Shown piece after piece: positions 27,452-36,262 of a stretch of 64,000 nucleotides of DNA (the stretch's first letter is position 1; each line of letters opens with the position of its first letter). The notes under the pieces are model-generated. The model was not told the DNA's origin and did no database searches. It saw only the letters and a list, made by a program, of their open reading frames with translations. The position numbers and the translations under genes are program-made. The stretch comes from Candidatus Omnitrophota bacterium (GTDB lineage Bacteria; Omnitrophota; Omnitrophia; Omnitrophales; Aquincolibacteriaceae), in contig CAIJHQ010000015.1 of the NCBI GenBank assembly GCA_903820505.1, forward strand, positions 1-64,000, written 5' to 3'.

Positions 27452-28105
27452 GTGTTCACGGGTATCATTGAAAATCAGGGGCGTGTGTTCAAAAAGGAAG
27501 AACGCGGCGGACAGGTCCGCTTCGGTTTCCGTTTTCAACGAAATGAAAAAAAACCGGGAGTGGGGGACAGCATCGCCGTGGACGGCGTTTGCCTGACCGC
27601 GGTCCGTGTCAGTCCGGATCTTTTCGAAGCGGACGTGGTGCGGCAAACGCTTCGGGCAACGACCTTGGGGGACCTGAAGATCGGAAGCTGCGTCAATCTC
27701 GAACGATCGCTCCGGTTCGGGAAGGCCCTCGGCGGACATTTCGTGACCGGACATATCGACGGCCGCGGGCGCGTCGTGAAGATTGAGAAAATAAAAAAAA
27801 ATACGACCTTGTTCATTGAAGCCTCTAAGGATATAATCTGCCTCCTTGCGGATAAGGGTTCCGTGGCCTGCGACGGGATCAGCTTAACGGTCCAGAAGGT
27901 GAAGGGTTCCGTTTTTCAGATCGCGGTGATCCCGCACACGCTGAAGGTCACGACGCTGGGGATCAAACGGGTGGGTTCCCGGATCAATCTTGAAGTGGAC
28001 ATTGTGGCCCGTTATTTACAAATGTGCTTTGCGAAAGAAAAAACAAAAAAAACGTTTTCATCTCGCGGGATCCTCAAGGACCTTTTGAGGCAAAAGAACC
28101 AATAA
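27452..28105 (+). CDS. ribE: Riboflavin synthase alpha chain
   Basis: The 217-residue protein begins MFTGIIENQG and contains two lumazine-binding repeats (GDSIAVDGVCLTA and GSVACDGISLTV). It dismutates lumazine to riboflavin and completes the operon. The start may be the GTG at 27452, preceded by AAGGAGG. Its TAA overlaps the next ATG (TAATG). Confidence 0.96.
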   Translation: MFTGIIENQGRVFKKEERGGQVRFGFRFQRNEKKPGVGDSIAVDGVCLTAVRVSPDLFEADVVRQTLRATTLGDLKIGSCVNLERSLRFGKALGGHFVTGHIDGRGRVVKIEKIKKNTTLFIEASKDIICLLADKGSVACDGISLTVQKVKGSVFQIAVIPHTLKVTTLGIKRVGSRINLEVDIVARYLQMCFAKEKTKKTFSSRGILKDLLRQKNQ

Positions 28106-28533
28106 TGATGAAAAAAAGATTTGAACTTGCTTCGAAATCCGAAGTCCTGTCCCCTTTTCGCAAGGAATTGCGTCAGCTTTTGGGTCAGGCGGGCTGGGAG
28201 AAAAAGTCCACCGAAGGGATTCTTCTGGCGGTGGATGAGGCCCTGACCAATATCATTCGTCACGCGTACGGCGGGCAGCCGGGCACGATCGTGGTCCTGT
28301 TCGAGGATGATCCGGCTAAGACCGAGATCATTCTTGAAGACCTCGGGAAGAAGTTTGATCCGACGACGGTGCCGCCGCCGGAATTGCCGCGGCAAAAACC
28401 GGGCGGGCTCGGCGTTCATTTTATCAAGACGATCATGGACCGGCTGGTCTATGACGAGGCTTTTAAAGAGGGTAACCGACTTCATATGATCAAATTGAAA
28501 TCCAAAAATCCGAAGGGAGAAGAGGTACTATGA
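28105..28533 (+). CDS. RsbW-like serine kinase / anti-sigma regulatory ATPase
   Basis: The 142-residue protein is a GHKL ATPase with the N box DEALTNIIRHAYGG, the G1 motif EDLGKKFDP and the G2-like KPGGLGVHFIK. This matches RsbW/SpoIIAB-type anti-sigma or switch kinases (HATPase_c_2). The start ATG overlaps the ribE stop, and the stop overlaps the next gene, a STAS protein, so the pair probably forms a partner-switching module. No sigma factor or phosphatase gene is nearby. Confidence 0.88.
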   Translation: MMKKRFELASKSEVLSPFRKELRQLLGQAGWEKKSTEGILLAVDEALTNIIRHAYGGQPGTIVVLFEDDPAKTEIILEDLGKKFDPTTVPPPELPRQKPGGLGVHFIKTIMDRLVYDEAFKEGNRLHMIKLKSKNPKGEEVL

Positions 28534-28874
28534 AAATTCAAGTGACCAGCGAAGGGGATCTTCACATCTTAGAGCTGGTGGGGGAACTGGACTATCATTC
28601 CTCGCCGGAACTTCGCGAGAAGCTCAATGAGCTCGCGTCAAAACAGGCCTCCAAGGTTCTCGTGGACCTGAAGGGCGTCGACTATATGGACAGTTCCGGT
28701 ATCGCGACCTTCGTCGAGGCGTTCCAGAAGGCGAAGCGTTACCAGGGCCGTTTGGTCCTCGCCGAACTTACCGACACGGTCCGGGGGGTTTTCGAGATCG
28801 CGAAACTCGAAAGCATTTTTGAGATCTCTCCGACAGTGATTGAAGCGCGCGAACGCCTGGCAGTGAAGGCTTGA
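28530..28874 (+). CDS. STAS-domain anti-sigma factor antagonist (RsbV/MlaB-like)
   Basis: The 114-residue protein is a single STAS domain with the conserved phosphorylation segment YMDSSGIATF (residues 52-61). It follows the RsbW-like gene with a 4-nt overlap and precedes mlaE by 22 nt. Position allows two readings: an RsbV-like substrate of the kinase, or an MlaB-like subunit of the lipid transporter. Both could hold. Confidence 0.88.
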   Translation: MKIQVTSEGDLHILELVGELDYHSSPELREKLNELASKQASKVLVDLKGVDYMDSSGIATFVEAFQKAKRYQGRLVLAELTDTVRGVFEIAKLESIFEISPTVIEARERLAVKA

Positions 28875-28896
28875 TTTTCGAATCGCAAAGGTTTTT

Positions 28897-29697
28897 ATGA
28901 AAGAGATGGCTGGAAAGACGGGGCAGGCTTTGTTCTTCGTACTGGCGGGTGTCGCCCGGTTGTGGGCCCTGGGCGCCCAGGTTGCTTGTTACACGGTGGA
29001 AGGGATCTTCCGTCCGAAAACCATTCCGCGCGAGACCCTTTTCCGGCAAATGGTCCTCATGGGGATCGATTCCACCGGGATCGTTTCTCTCGTGGGAGCC
29101 TCGGTCGGGACCGTGCTTGCCTTGCAGGCGGCTTATTCCCTGAAGGCTTTCGGCGCGATCATGTACACCGGCAGTTTGGTCGGTGTGGCGATGGCCCGCG
29201 AACTGGGCCCGCTCATCGCGTCGATCGTGATCTGCGGGCGTATCGGCGCGCGAATGGCCGCTGAGATCGGGACCATGATGGTGCAGGAAGAGGTCGACGC
29301 CCTGACGACCATGGGCATTAACCCGATCCGCTATCTCGTTCTTCCTCGCTGCCTCGCGCTGGCCGTTATGCTCCCGTGTTTGACCGTGATCGCGGACATC
29401 ATGGGTATGATCGGCGGCTGGGCGATTGGAACGACCGGCCTCGGGATCAATTCCTACCTCTATATTTCAAAAAGTATCGATGCGCTGGTCCTCAAGGACG
29501 TTTATACCGGACTTTTAAAGAGTTTCATTTTCAGCATTCTGATAGCTCTCGTAAGCTGCCACCAGGGGCTTTCGGTCTCGGGCGGGGCGGACGCGGTGGG
29601 AAAAGCGACGACGCAGGCCGTTGTTATATCGATCGTTTTGATCATTGTGGTGGACTGCCTGGCGACGGCGGTCATTTATTACGCCCTGCCCACCTGA
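28897..29697 (+). CDS. mlaE: Mla lipid-transport permease MlaE
   Basis: The 266-residue polytopic protein shows the MlaE/YrbE signature (MARELGPLIASIVICGRIGARMAAEIGTM split over several helices, and QEEVDALTTMGINP). It forms the membrane part of the phospholipid transporter with MlaF and MlaD, which follow immediately. Confidence 0.94.
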   Translation: MKEMAGKTGQALFFVLAGVARLWALGAQVACYTVEGIFRPKTIPRETLFRQMVLMGIDSTGIVSLVGASVGTVLALQAAYSLKAFGAIMYTGSLVGVAMARELGPLIASIVICGRIGARMAAEIGTMMVQEEVDALTTMGINPIRYLVLPRCLALAVMLPCLTVIADIMGMIGGWAIGTTGLGINSYLYISKSIDALVLKDVYTGLLKSFIFSILIALVSCHQGLSVSGGADAVGKATTQAVVISIVLIIVVDCLATAVIYYALPT

Positions 29698-29704
29698 GGA
29701 AATT

Positions 29705-30511
29705 ATGAACGACCCCGTCCGGCCCATTATCGAAGTAAAAAATCTGGTAAAAGTTTTCGGTGACCGCGCTGTCCTTGACGGCATCAACATCTTGATCCCT
29801 CAGGGGAAGATCACGGTCATTATGGGCGGTTCGGGCTGCGGGAAGACGACGCTGCTCCGCCACTTGATCGGTCTTCATCAGCCGACCACCGGGGAGATCT
29901 GGGTGGACGGTTCCAATATCGCGGGTCTTAAGGAAAAAGAAATGAACGAGGTCCGCAGAAAATTCGGGATGCTTTTTCAGGGGGCCGCGCTTTTTAATTC
30001 CATGACCGTGGGGGAGAACGTGGCGGTGCCTCTGAAGGAACACACGACCCTGTCGGCCGAGATCATCCGCATCATTGTACGGGTCAAGCTGGAGCTCGTG
30101 GGGCTTACGGGTTTTGACGATTTCATGCCGCACCAGATCTCGGGCGGGATGAAAAAACGCGTGGCGCTTGCGCGCGCGATATCCCTCGATCCGAAGATCG
30201 TTTTTTATGATGAACCGGGGGCGGGTCTTGATCCTATCACCGCGAGCATGATCGACCGGTTGATCCTGGACCTTTCGAAAAAGTTGAACATCACGTCCGT
30301 CGTGGTCACGCATGAAATGAAGAGCGCTTTCCGCATCGCGGACCAGATCATTATCCTGTACAAAGGGAAGGTGCTGCAGGTTGGGACCCCGCAGGAGATC
30401 CAGAATTCCAAGGATTCTTACGTCCAGCAGTTCATTAAGGGGGAAGCCGAAGGCGTTATCCCGTTCAAGCAGACCAGCGAAGCTTATCTCAAGGGGCTTT
30501 TGGAAACATAA
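29705..30511 (+). CDS. mlaF: Mla ABC-transporter ATPase MlaF
   Basis: The 268-residue ATPase has Walker A GGSGCGKTT, signature ISGGMKKR and Walker B IVFYDEPGAGLDP, as in MlaF. The ATG at 29705 has GAGGAAATT upstream and is 8 nt after mlaE. It powers retrograde lipid transport between membranes. Confidence 0.95.
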   Translation: MNDPVRPIIEVKNLVKVFGDRAVLDGINILIPQGKITVIMGGSGCGKTTLLRHLIGLHQPTTGEIWVDGSNIAGLKEKEMNEVRRKFGMLFQGAALFNSMTVGENVAVPLKEHTTLSAEIIRIIVRVKLELVGLTGFDDFMPHQISGGMKKRVALARAISLDPKIVFYDEPGAGLDPITASMIDRLILDLSKKLNITSVVVTHEMKSAFRIADQIIILYKGKVLQVGTPQEIQNSKDSYVQQFIKGEAEGVIPFKQTSEAYLKGLLET

Positions 30512-30642
30512 GGGTTTTTCGGGACTTCTTTAATTTGTGCCAACGGTTTGACTGGAAAATTTTTAAGTTGTAAATGAAAAATCAGAATTATTACGTGCCC
30601 GTGTGACCGGGACAGATCTTTAACGGGGTAAAGGAGGCAACA

Positions 30643-31278
30643 ATGGATTCTTCGAGTTCTTATTCGTCATCCGAGATCAAGTCCGGGTTTTTCGTGCTGA
30701 TCGCGATCGTCCTGCTTTTGGTGTTGACGTTCGTCATAGGCGGTTTTTTCAAGGGTGGCGATAACGCTTGGAAGGTCCGGTTCGGTTATTTGAACGGGCT
30801 GGAGGATAATGCGCCGGTCTATTACGCCGGACACGAGGTCGGAAAAGTGGACAACATCAAGATCATTCCGGGGGATGCGCGGCCGGTGATCGTGACCGTG
30901 AAAATCTCTTCCGATGCGTATCTGCGGCAGGATTCCGTGGCTTACATCGATACGCTCGGGATGATGGGAGAGAAGTTCATCGAGCTTTCGACGGGTTCGA
31001 AAGAGTCTCCCGCTATGGCTCCCGGGACCGAGATCGAAGGGAATGATCCTATTCCGATGCACGTGTTGATCCGCAAGATGAACCTTTTGGCGGATGAAGT
31101 GGCGAAGTTGACCGAGACCCTCAATCCGTTGATGAGCACGGCCAACCGTCTGGTGGAAGGACACGAAGAGGATATTTCCAAGAGCATCAGCAACCTCCAC
31201 GAGGTCACCGCCAACTTGCGTGACATGACCCACGATCTGAAACTACATCCTTGGCGTCTCATCCGCAAGGGATCTTGA
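30643..31278 (+). CDS. mlaD: MCE-domain protein MlaD
   Basis: The 211-residue protein has one N-terminal membrane helix (residues about 14-36) and an MCE domain (VRFGYLNGLEDNAPVYYAGH and VGKVDNIKI), then a short coiled segment. It is the lipid-binding ring of the Mla complex. AGGAGG lies 7 nt upstream of the ATG. A 131-nt gap separates it from mlaF. Confidence 0.93.
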   Translation: MDSSSSYSSSEIKSGFFVLIAIVLLLVLTFVIGGFFKGGDNAWKVRFGYLNGLEDNAPVYYAGHEVGKVDNIKIIPGDARPVIVTVKISSDAYLRQDSVAYIDTLGMMGEKFIELSTGSKESPAMAPGTEIEGNDPIPMHVLIRKMNLLADEVAKLTETLNPLMSTANRLVEGHEEDISKSISNLHEVTANLRDMTHDLKLHPWRLIRKGS

Positions 31279-31289
31279 CAGGAGCTTTT

Positions 31290-31640
31290 GTGCAAAGAAA
31301 AACAGTTTGTTCCCTTATCCTTTTGCTCGCGATTTTTTCCACGATGTCGGTTCCCGCCGCCAAGGCGGATGGGAACGCGAGCGACTATTTTTATGACATC
31401 GGGACCAAGATAGGCCGCGGGTTTGAAAATATTGTAACCAGTCCCGCGGATATCCCGTGCACGATGAAGACGGAGATCGACAAACAGGGGGGCATGGGGG
31501 GCGTCACGGGGTTCGGGAAAGGGACGCTGTTCATGCTGCGCCGCATATTGGTCGGAGTTTGCGAAGTTGGCACTTTCGTGATCCCGATGGAGCGTACGAT
31601 CCCGCGCGTCTGTCAGGAAACGAAAACCGCAACAGCTTAA
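31290..31640 (+). CDS. TIGR04073-like secreted protein
   Basis: From the GTG at 31290 (AGGAG upstream) the product has 116 residues and a signal peptide ending near AKA. The mature part (KIGRGFENIVTSPADIPCTM and GTLFMLRRILVGVCEVGTF) resembles the TIGR04073 family, named as a putative exosortase-associated protein. It has two mature cysteines besides one in the signal peptide. Its place next to the Mla genes suggests an envelope role. An ATG at 31251 lies inside mlaD and is unlikely. Confidence 0.7.
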   Translation: MQRKTVCSLILLLAIFSTMSVPAAKADGNASDYFYDIGTKIGRGFENIVTSPADIPCTMKTEIDKQGGMGGVTGFGKGTLFMLRRILVGVCEVGTFVIPMERTIPRVCQETKTATA

Positions 31641-31695
31641 GTTTTCAAGGGCGAAGGCGCAGATGTTCAGGGAGGAAATTTCCAAGGATTGTGCC

Positions 31696-31725
31696 TTGAC
31701 GCTGATGACGGGCAGTTCCTATAAT
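31696..31725 (+). promoter_or_regulatory. Promoter of the small membrane protein gene
   Basis: TTGACG (31696-31701) and a perfect TATAAT (31720-31725) have an 18-nt spacer, 31 nt before the ATG at 31757. Confidence 0.75.
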
Positions 31726-31756
31726 AGCCCGAGATGTTTTAACCGAAGGAGAGGCC

Positions 31757-32098
31757 ATGGACACAAAGGAACCAGGAATTGAGAATAAAGACCCGGAGGT
31801 CCAGGACGCCCAGTTCTTTGCGGCCGTGGGTTACTTGAGCTTTCTTTGTTTTGTGCCGCTTGTCCTGAAAAAAGGGAATAAATTCGCGCAATTTCACGGG
31901 AAGCAGGCCCTGGTGCTTTTTATCCTGGAGCTTGCGGCCGGGATCTTAAAAGTCATTCCCGCGTTGGGAGATCTGGTGTTCACGCTCTCGTTCGTTGTTT
32001 TCGGGATCCTTTCGCTCATCGGGATCGTCAAGGTCCTTATGGGGGAAAAGTGGGAGATCCCCGTGATCCACGAGATCGCGGACCGCATCATGCTTTAA
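31757..32098 (+). CDS. DUF4870/Tic20-like membrane protein
   Basis: The 113-residue protein has an acidic N-terminus and three hydrophobic segments. The pattern GYLSFLCFVPLVL, FAQFHGKQALVLF and a final FGILSLIGIVKVLMG resembles DUF4870 family proteins, whose function is not established. GAAGGAGAGG lies upstream of the ATG. Confidence 0.75.
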   Translation: MDTKEPGIENKDPEVQDAQFFAAVGYLSFLCFVPLVLKKGNKFAQFHGKQALVLFILELAAGILKVIPALGDLVFTLSFVVFGILSLIGIVKVLMGEKWEIPVIHEIADRIML

Positions 32099-32166
32099 GC
32101 GGTATCATCCGTCGTTCTTAGCCGAAGTGGTCACCTTTTTTTCAGCGACCGTCTTCAGGGGTCAGT

Positions 32167-33729
32167 ATGCTTGGTGGGAATAAAAAGGCGCAGCCGCGGG
32201 GGCAGGATTGGTTCGTGGTCCTGAACCCTCTTAAAAGCGAACTCGACCGTAACAGGATCGCCAAGGAGATCGCCCAGGCGTTCGTCCTGCCCGTCGAGGA
32301 AGCCCTCGATCTTGTCGCGAACACGCCCATCATTCTGCTCGACAATCTGCTTTACGCCACGGCCCTCCAGGTCAAACAACATTTTCGCACGACGCAGGCG
32401 GAGATCCTTGTAAGCAATGACGGTTCTCTGAAGCGCCGGTGCTATCGCACTGTATGGCCTGTGTCTCCCAGCCTTGCTTTCCTTCATGAAGAGGACACGA
32501 AGGCGGCCCCGGCGAAAACGGGGGAGCAGGAAAAACTGGACCAGGAAGAGGCCATCCAGGAGATCCGCTCCTGGGTCCAGACCGGGGAAAGTTCTCCCGA
32601 ACGCGGGATCCATTCTCCGAACAAGAACGGTCATGACAATCCCCGCCACTTCCGGAGCCTGCTGGAAGAGGAACGCGAGAAACTCTTGAAAGAGAGCGTG
32701 GGATTGAAAGAGACCATTGATCATCTGCACAAATCCCTCGAGAAAACCCAGGCGGATGCCATGGAGAAGGAAAGGTCCGTCCAGTCGGTCGAATTTGCGA
32801 GAAAACGGAAGGAGAAGGAGACCCAGGAACTTCAGTCGATCGTGGGCCACTCCGAGGAAAAATACGAGCTTCTGCGTGAGGAGTTCCGCCAAACGCGGCA
32901 GCACTTCGAGGAAAAACTGGTTTCTTATGATCGAAAGGCCGAGGAGCTTTTGCGGCAGATCGAGGAGCGCGACCTGACGAACAAGGAAATGCTTCAGGAA
33001 AAAGCGGCGCTCCAGAAAAATTTCAACGTGGCCAAGAACGACCTTCAGCGCGCCCAAGACGAGCATGCCCAGTCCCGCCGGGAGTGGGAGAACGGTATGA
33101 TGCAGCTCAGCCGCGAGTTGGAGAATCAGAAGCGGATGGTTGCGGACCTTAACGCTAAGATCCAGAATCTCGACGAGGGCAAACGCATCGTTCAGATGAG
33201 CGAAAAGCGTCTGATCGAGGAGCTGGAGCTCCAAACGGGGCAGGCGAGGCGTTGGGAACAGAAGGCCTCCGAGTTTGAAAAGGATGTCCGGAAGTTGCGG
33301 GAGTCCTTCGAAGATCAGATGAAGGCTTGGCAGCTCCGTCTGGCGCAACTGGAGGCGCGGGAGCACGAGCTCGAGACGGCCCGCAAGCAGATCCGCAGGC
33401 TTCATACGGAATTGGAACAGCGGGAGATGAACCAGCAGAAGAATCAGCTCCACCACCAAACGATCGCCAAAGAAGCGCGCCTGAAGCAGATTGTGAAGCA
33501 GCAGGAGAAGATCGAGTCCGAGATCCGCGAGCGCGAAGAGGAATTGCGCAAGCTCCTGGCCGAACAGGAGACGACGGAGCGCGATGTCATTGAAGCGAAA
33601 CAGAGCCAGCGCCATCTTGCTGAGAAGCTTAAACAGGAGAACCGGATACACGACCCGCGTGAAACCCCTCCGTCCGTGAAAGTCGATTCCTTGACGCCTC
33701 TGTCGGATCCCGAGGGCGTTGATGATTGA
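32167..33729 (+). CDS. Coiled-coil protein with possible L7/L12-like N-domain
   Basis: The 520-residue protein has a globular N-terminus of about 105 residues in which KEIAQAFVLPVEEALDLVANTP followed by AEILVS recalls the fold pattern of the ribosomal L7/L12 C-terminal domain (inference only, no motif is diagnostic). Residues about 150-500 are a continuous charged coiled coil. There is no signal peptide, so it is cytoplasmic. Function is unknown. The stop overlaps the next gene. Confidence 0.72.
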   Translation: MLGGNKKAQPRGQDWFVVLNPLKSELDRNRIAKEIAQAFVLPVEEALDLVANTPIILLDNLLYATALQVKQHFRTTQAEILVSNDGSLKRRCYRTVWPVSPSLAFLHEEDTKAAPAKTGEQEKLDQEEAIQEIRSWVQTGESSPERGIHSPNKNGHDNPRHFRSLLEEEREKLLKESVGLKETIDHLHKSLEKTQADAMEKERSVQSVEFARKRKEKETQELQSIVGHSEEKYELLREEFRQTRQHFEEKLVSYDRKAEELLRQIEERDLTNKEMLQEKAALQKNFNVAKNDLQRAQDEHAQSRREWENGMMQLSRELENQKRMVADLNAKIQNLDEGKRIVQMSEKRLIEELELQTGQARRWEQKASEFEKDVRKLRESFEDQMKAWQLRLAQLEAREHELETARKQIRRLHTELEQREMNQQKNQLHHQTIAKEARLKQIVKQQEKIESEIREREEELRKLLAEQETTERDVIEAKQSQRHLAEKLKQENRIHDPRETPPSVKVDSLTPLSDPEGVDD

Positions 33730-34126
33730 GTTGACCCTGAGCAAAATTAAGGTCGATGAGAAGCGGCATGAACAATTGGTGGTCTTTCGCGAAGTCGGCG
33801 GAAAACGTTTTCTTCCTCTCGTCATCGGTCTCCCGGAGATCCAGGCGATCAAGATGAAGCTCGGCGGTGTCAAGACGCCGCGTCCCATGACGCATGACCT
33901 GATACTCAGCGTGGTCGCAGGGCTTGGCGGGAAATTCCAGAAGATCGTGATCGACAAACTCGAGAACAATACTTTTCACGCGAAGATCCATCTCCTCAAA
34001 GAGGACGGCGCGGAAACGGCGATCGATGCGCGGCCCTCCGACAGCGTGGCGATCGCTTTGCGGGCGCAAGTGCCGGTCTTTGTCGAGGAGGCTGTTTTGG
34101 ACAAAGCAAGCGTTTACGAGGTTTGA
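33722..34126 (+). CDS. DUF151 / bifunctional nuclease domain protein
   Basis: The 134-residue protein has the DUF151 (BFN) hallmarks RFLPLVIGLPEIQAI, RPMTHDLI and DARPSDSVAIALR. Family members have been linked to nuclease activity or stress response, but the role here is open. The ATG at 33722 overlaps the upstream gene by 8 nt. trxB starts 4 nt after its stop. Confidence 0.9.
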   Translation: MIELTLSKIKVDEKRHEQLVVFREVGGKRFLPLVIGLPEIQAIKMKLGGVKTPRPMTHDLILSVVAGLGGKFQKIVIDKLENNTFHAKIHLLKEDGAETAIDARPSDSVAIALRAQVPVFVEEAVLDKASVYEV

Positions 34127-34130
34127 CCCT

Positions 34131-35057
34131 GTGGAGACCAATGTCTGTGATGTCGCGATCATCGGCGGCGGCGGAGCGGGGTTGACGGCCGCTCTGTATA
34201 CTTCCCGCGCCAATCTTTCCACGATCCTTTTTGAGAAACTTATGCCTGGCGGGCAGATCGCCTCTACGGACCTGGTGGAGAATTATCCCGGTTTTCCGGA
34301 GGGCGTTCTCGGTCCTGACATCGCGCAGAAGATGGAAACTCAGGCAAAACGGTACGGCACTCAATTTTTATACGAAGAAGTCAAAGAGATCCGCCGGAAG
34401 GACGGGAACTTCGAGATCGTGACCGGCGAGGGAGGACACGTCGCGCGGACGGTCATTTTGGCGATGGGGGCATCGTTCCGACGCCTGGGTGTTCCCAACG
34501 AGAAGGAATTCACGGGAAAGGGCGTTTCCTACTGCGCGACCTGTGACGGGGCCTTTTTTAAAGGCAAAGAGATCTTTGTGGTCGGGGGCGGGGATTCAGC
34601 GCTGCAAGAAGGGATCTTCCTGACCCGCTTCGCAAGTAAGGTCACGGTCGTTCACCGGCGGGATCAGTTGCGCGCGTCGCCGATCCTCCAGGATCGGGCC
34701 AAAGCGAACGCGAAGATACACTTTCTTTGGGACACCGTTGTTGATAGAATCGAGGGCGGGAAAAGGGTTGAATCGGTCCTTCTGAAGAACGTAAAAAGGC
34801 AACAGACTTCATCATTAAAAACCGACGGAATTTTTATTTTCATCGGGCACGATCCCGCTTCCGCTTGCGTCAAAGGGTTCGTGGAAACGGATGAGAAGGG
34901 TTACGTTGTGACCGGCGGGAATTGCGCGACGTCCGTGCCGGGCGTTTTCGCGGCGGGCGAGGTCCGGCGGGGCGCCGTGTGGCAGTTGGTGGCGGCCTGC
35001 GGGGAAGGTTGTGAAGCGGCTTTGGCGGCCCAGGATCATCTGGAAAAGCATAAATAA
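34131..35057 (+). CDS. trxB: Thioredoxin reductase
   Basis: The 308-residue flavoprotein has an FAD-binding motif IIGGGGAGLTAALY, the redox-active CATC in SYCATCDG, an NADPH-binding GGGDSALQEG and the C-terminal GVFAAGEVRRG. It reduces thioredoxin with NADPH. The GTG at 34131 gives the normal N-terminus and length; the frame extends upstream into the DUF151 gene but without support. Confidence 0.95.
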   Translation: METNVCDVAIIGGGGAGLTAALYTSRANLSTILFEKLMPGGQIASTDLVENYPGFPEGVLGPDIAQKMETQAKRYGTQFLYEEVKEIRRKDGNFEIVTGEGGHVARTVILAMGASFRRLGVPNEKEFTGKGVSYCATCDGAFFKGKEIFVVGGGDSALQEGIFLTRFASKVTVVHRRDQLRASPILQDRAKANAKIHFLWDTVVDRIEGGKRVESVLLKNVKRQQTSSLKTDGIFIFIGHDPASACVKGFVETDEKGYVVTGGNCATSVPGVFAAGEVRRGAVWQLVAACGEGCEAALAAQDHLEKHK

Positions 35058-35105
35058 GGGGTTAAGTCTCGTTCTTATCATTCGCGCTCGAGAAAGGAGC
35101 AGCAT

Positions 35106-35420
35106 ATGGATTTCGAGAAAGAGTTTGAACAGAACATGAAGCAATTGATGAGGCTGCTGAAGAAGATCATGGCGCAATATCCCATGCAGGGCAAAAGTTC
35201 CGAAGAGATCATGAAAATTCTGAAGGATGCGAAGGAAAAAGGTCCGGACGTGAATATTTTCTTTCTTAATCTTGCGCCGCTGTCCCCGGAGGAATTCGAA
35301 GAGATCGAGGAGATGTTCGAAGGAGGCCTTGTGGGGGAGCATTTCAGGTCCGGCGAAATGAAATGCGAGCTCAATTCCGAAGACCAGGAATTCCTTAAAC
35401 GGCACGGGATCCGTTTCTGA
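35106..35420 (+). CDS. Small acidic cytoplasmic protein, unknown
   Basis: The 104-residue protein is helical and acidic, with a repeated SPEEFEEIEEMFEGG segment and no signal peptide or membrane helix. GAAAGGAG precedes the ATG. It shares one base with the start of the next gene. I do not recognise a family. Confidence 0.7.
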   Translation: MDFEKEFEQNMKQLMRLLKKIMAQYPMQGKSSEEIMKILKDAKEKGPDVNIFFLNLAPLSPEEFEEIEEMFEGGLVGEHFRSGEMKCELNSEDQEFLKRHGIRF

Positions 35421-36262
35421 TGCGATCCTGGTACGGCTTCAAACCCTATTTTTGGGTCCTTGTAATTTCCTTCGTATTCGTTCTTCCCATCACGAAGCTG
35501 CAAGCGGCGACGGCTTTTGATCATTCCGCGTGGGACGCTTTTTTGAAAAAATTCGTGAACGAAAAAGGAGACGTCAATTATCAGGCTGTCAAAAAGGATT
35601 CCGCGGGGCTTAATGATTATCTGAAAAGCCTTGCGGCAGTGGATGCAGTGACGATCTCCGGGTGGCCGAGGGAAGAGGCCGTGGCTTATTGGCTGAACGC
35701 TTATCATGCGGCCATGATCAAACTTGTGGTTGAGAATTACCCTGTGCGTTCCGTTCAGAGGATCCCCGGTTTTTGGGACATTGCGGCGGTCCGTCTTGGT
35801 CTTGCGCGGTTGGCTGATGATAACCTCAGCCTGAACGACATACGCATAAAAAACCTTATCGGCATCTATCGGGATGAAAAGATCCACCTTGTCCTTTCGC
35901 TGGCAGCCAAGGGGGGACCGAGGTTGCCCAGGGAGGCTTTTACCGGATCAAAAGTGGAGGGCCAGCTTTTCCTTTTGACCCGTCAATTCGTGAAAGATCC
36001 GGCTTTTGTGGCTGTTGAGCCGGGCCGTAAAAAGATCAGGATTTCGCGGCTTTTCAAGTGGTATGGTCAGGATTTCAATCTGGACTTTGGGATCTCCGAA
36101 CCCTTCGGGAAGTTTTCCAAGATCGAGACGGCCGTGCTTTCCTTTCTTGCCCATTATCTTGAGGATGAGGCCAAACAGGAATACCTCCAGGAGGGCCGGT
36201 TCAAGATCGAATACCCCACGTTCGATTGGTCTCTGAACGACTGGCAGGCGGGCGCCTCCTAG
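35420..36262 (+). CDS. DUF547 secreted protein
   Basis: The 280-residue protein has a signal peptide (cleavage near LQA) and a DUF547 domain with the characteristic YWLNAYHAAMIKLVVENYP and LSLAAKGGPRLPREAF, the latter resembling the conserved NCASxSCP region but lacking cysteines. DUF547 is related to papain-like or transglutaminase-like folds, yet no clear catalytic cysteine is visible here. Function is unknown. Confidence 0.88.
   Translation: MRSWYGFKPYFWVLVISFVFVLPITKLQAATAFDHSAWDAFLKKFVNEKGDVNYQAVKKDSAGLNDYLKSLAAVDAVTISGWPREEAVAYWLNAYHAAMIKLVVENYPVRSVQRIPGFWDIAAVRLGLARLADDNLSLNDIRIKNLIGIYRDEKIHLVLSLAAKGGPRLPREAFTGSKVEGQLFLLTRQFVKDPAFVAVEPGRKKIRISRLFKWYGQDFNLDFGISEPFGKFSKIETAVLSFLAHYLEDEAKQEYLQEGRFKIEYPTFDWSLNDWQAGAS

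Noticed and set aside
32155-33969. A 604-codon minus-strand frame opposite the coiled-coil and DUF151 genes
   Set aside because: Its Leu/Phe-rich sequence is the expected antisense of Glu/Lys-rich coiled coil; the + strand genes have coupled starts and a known domain.
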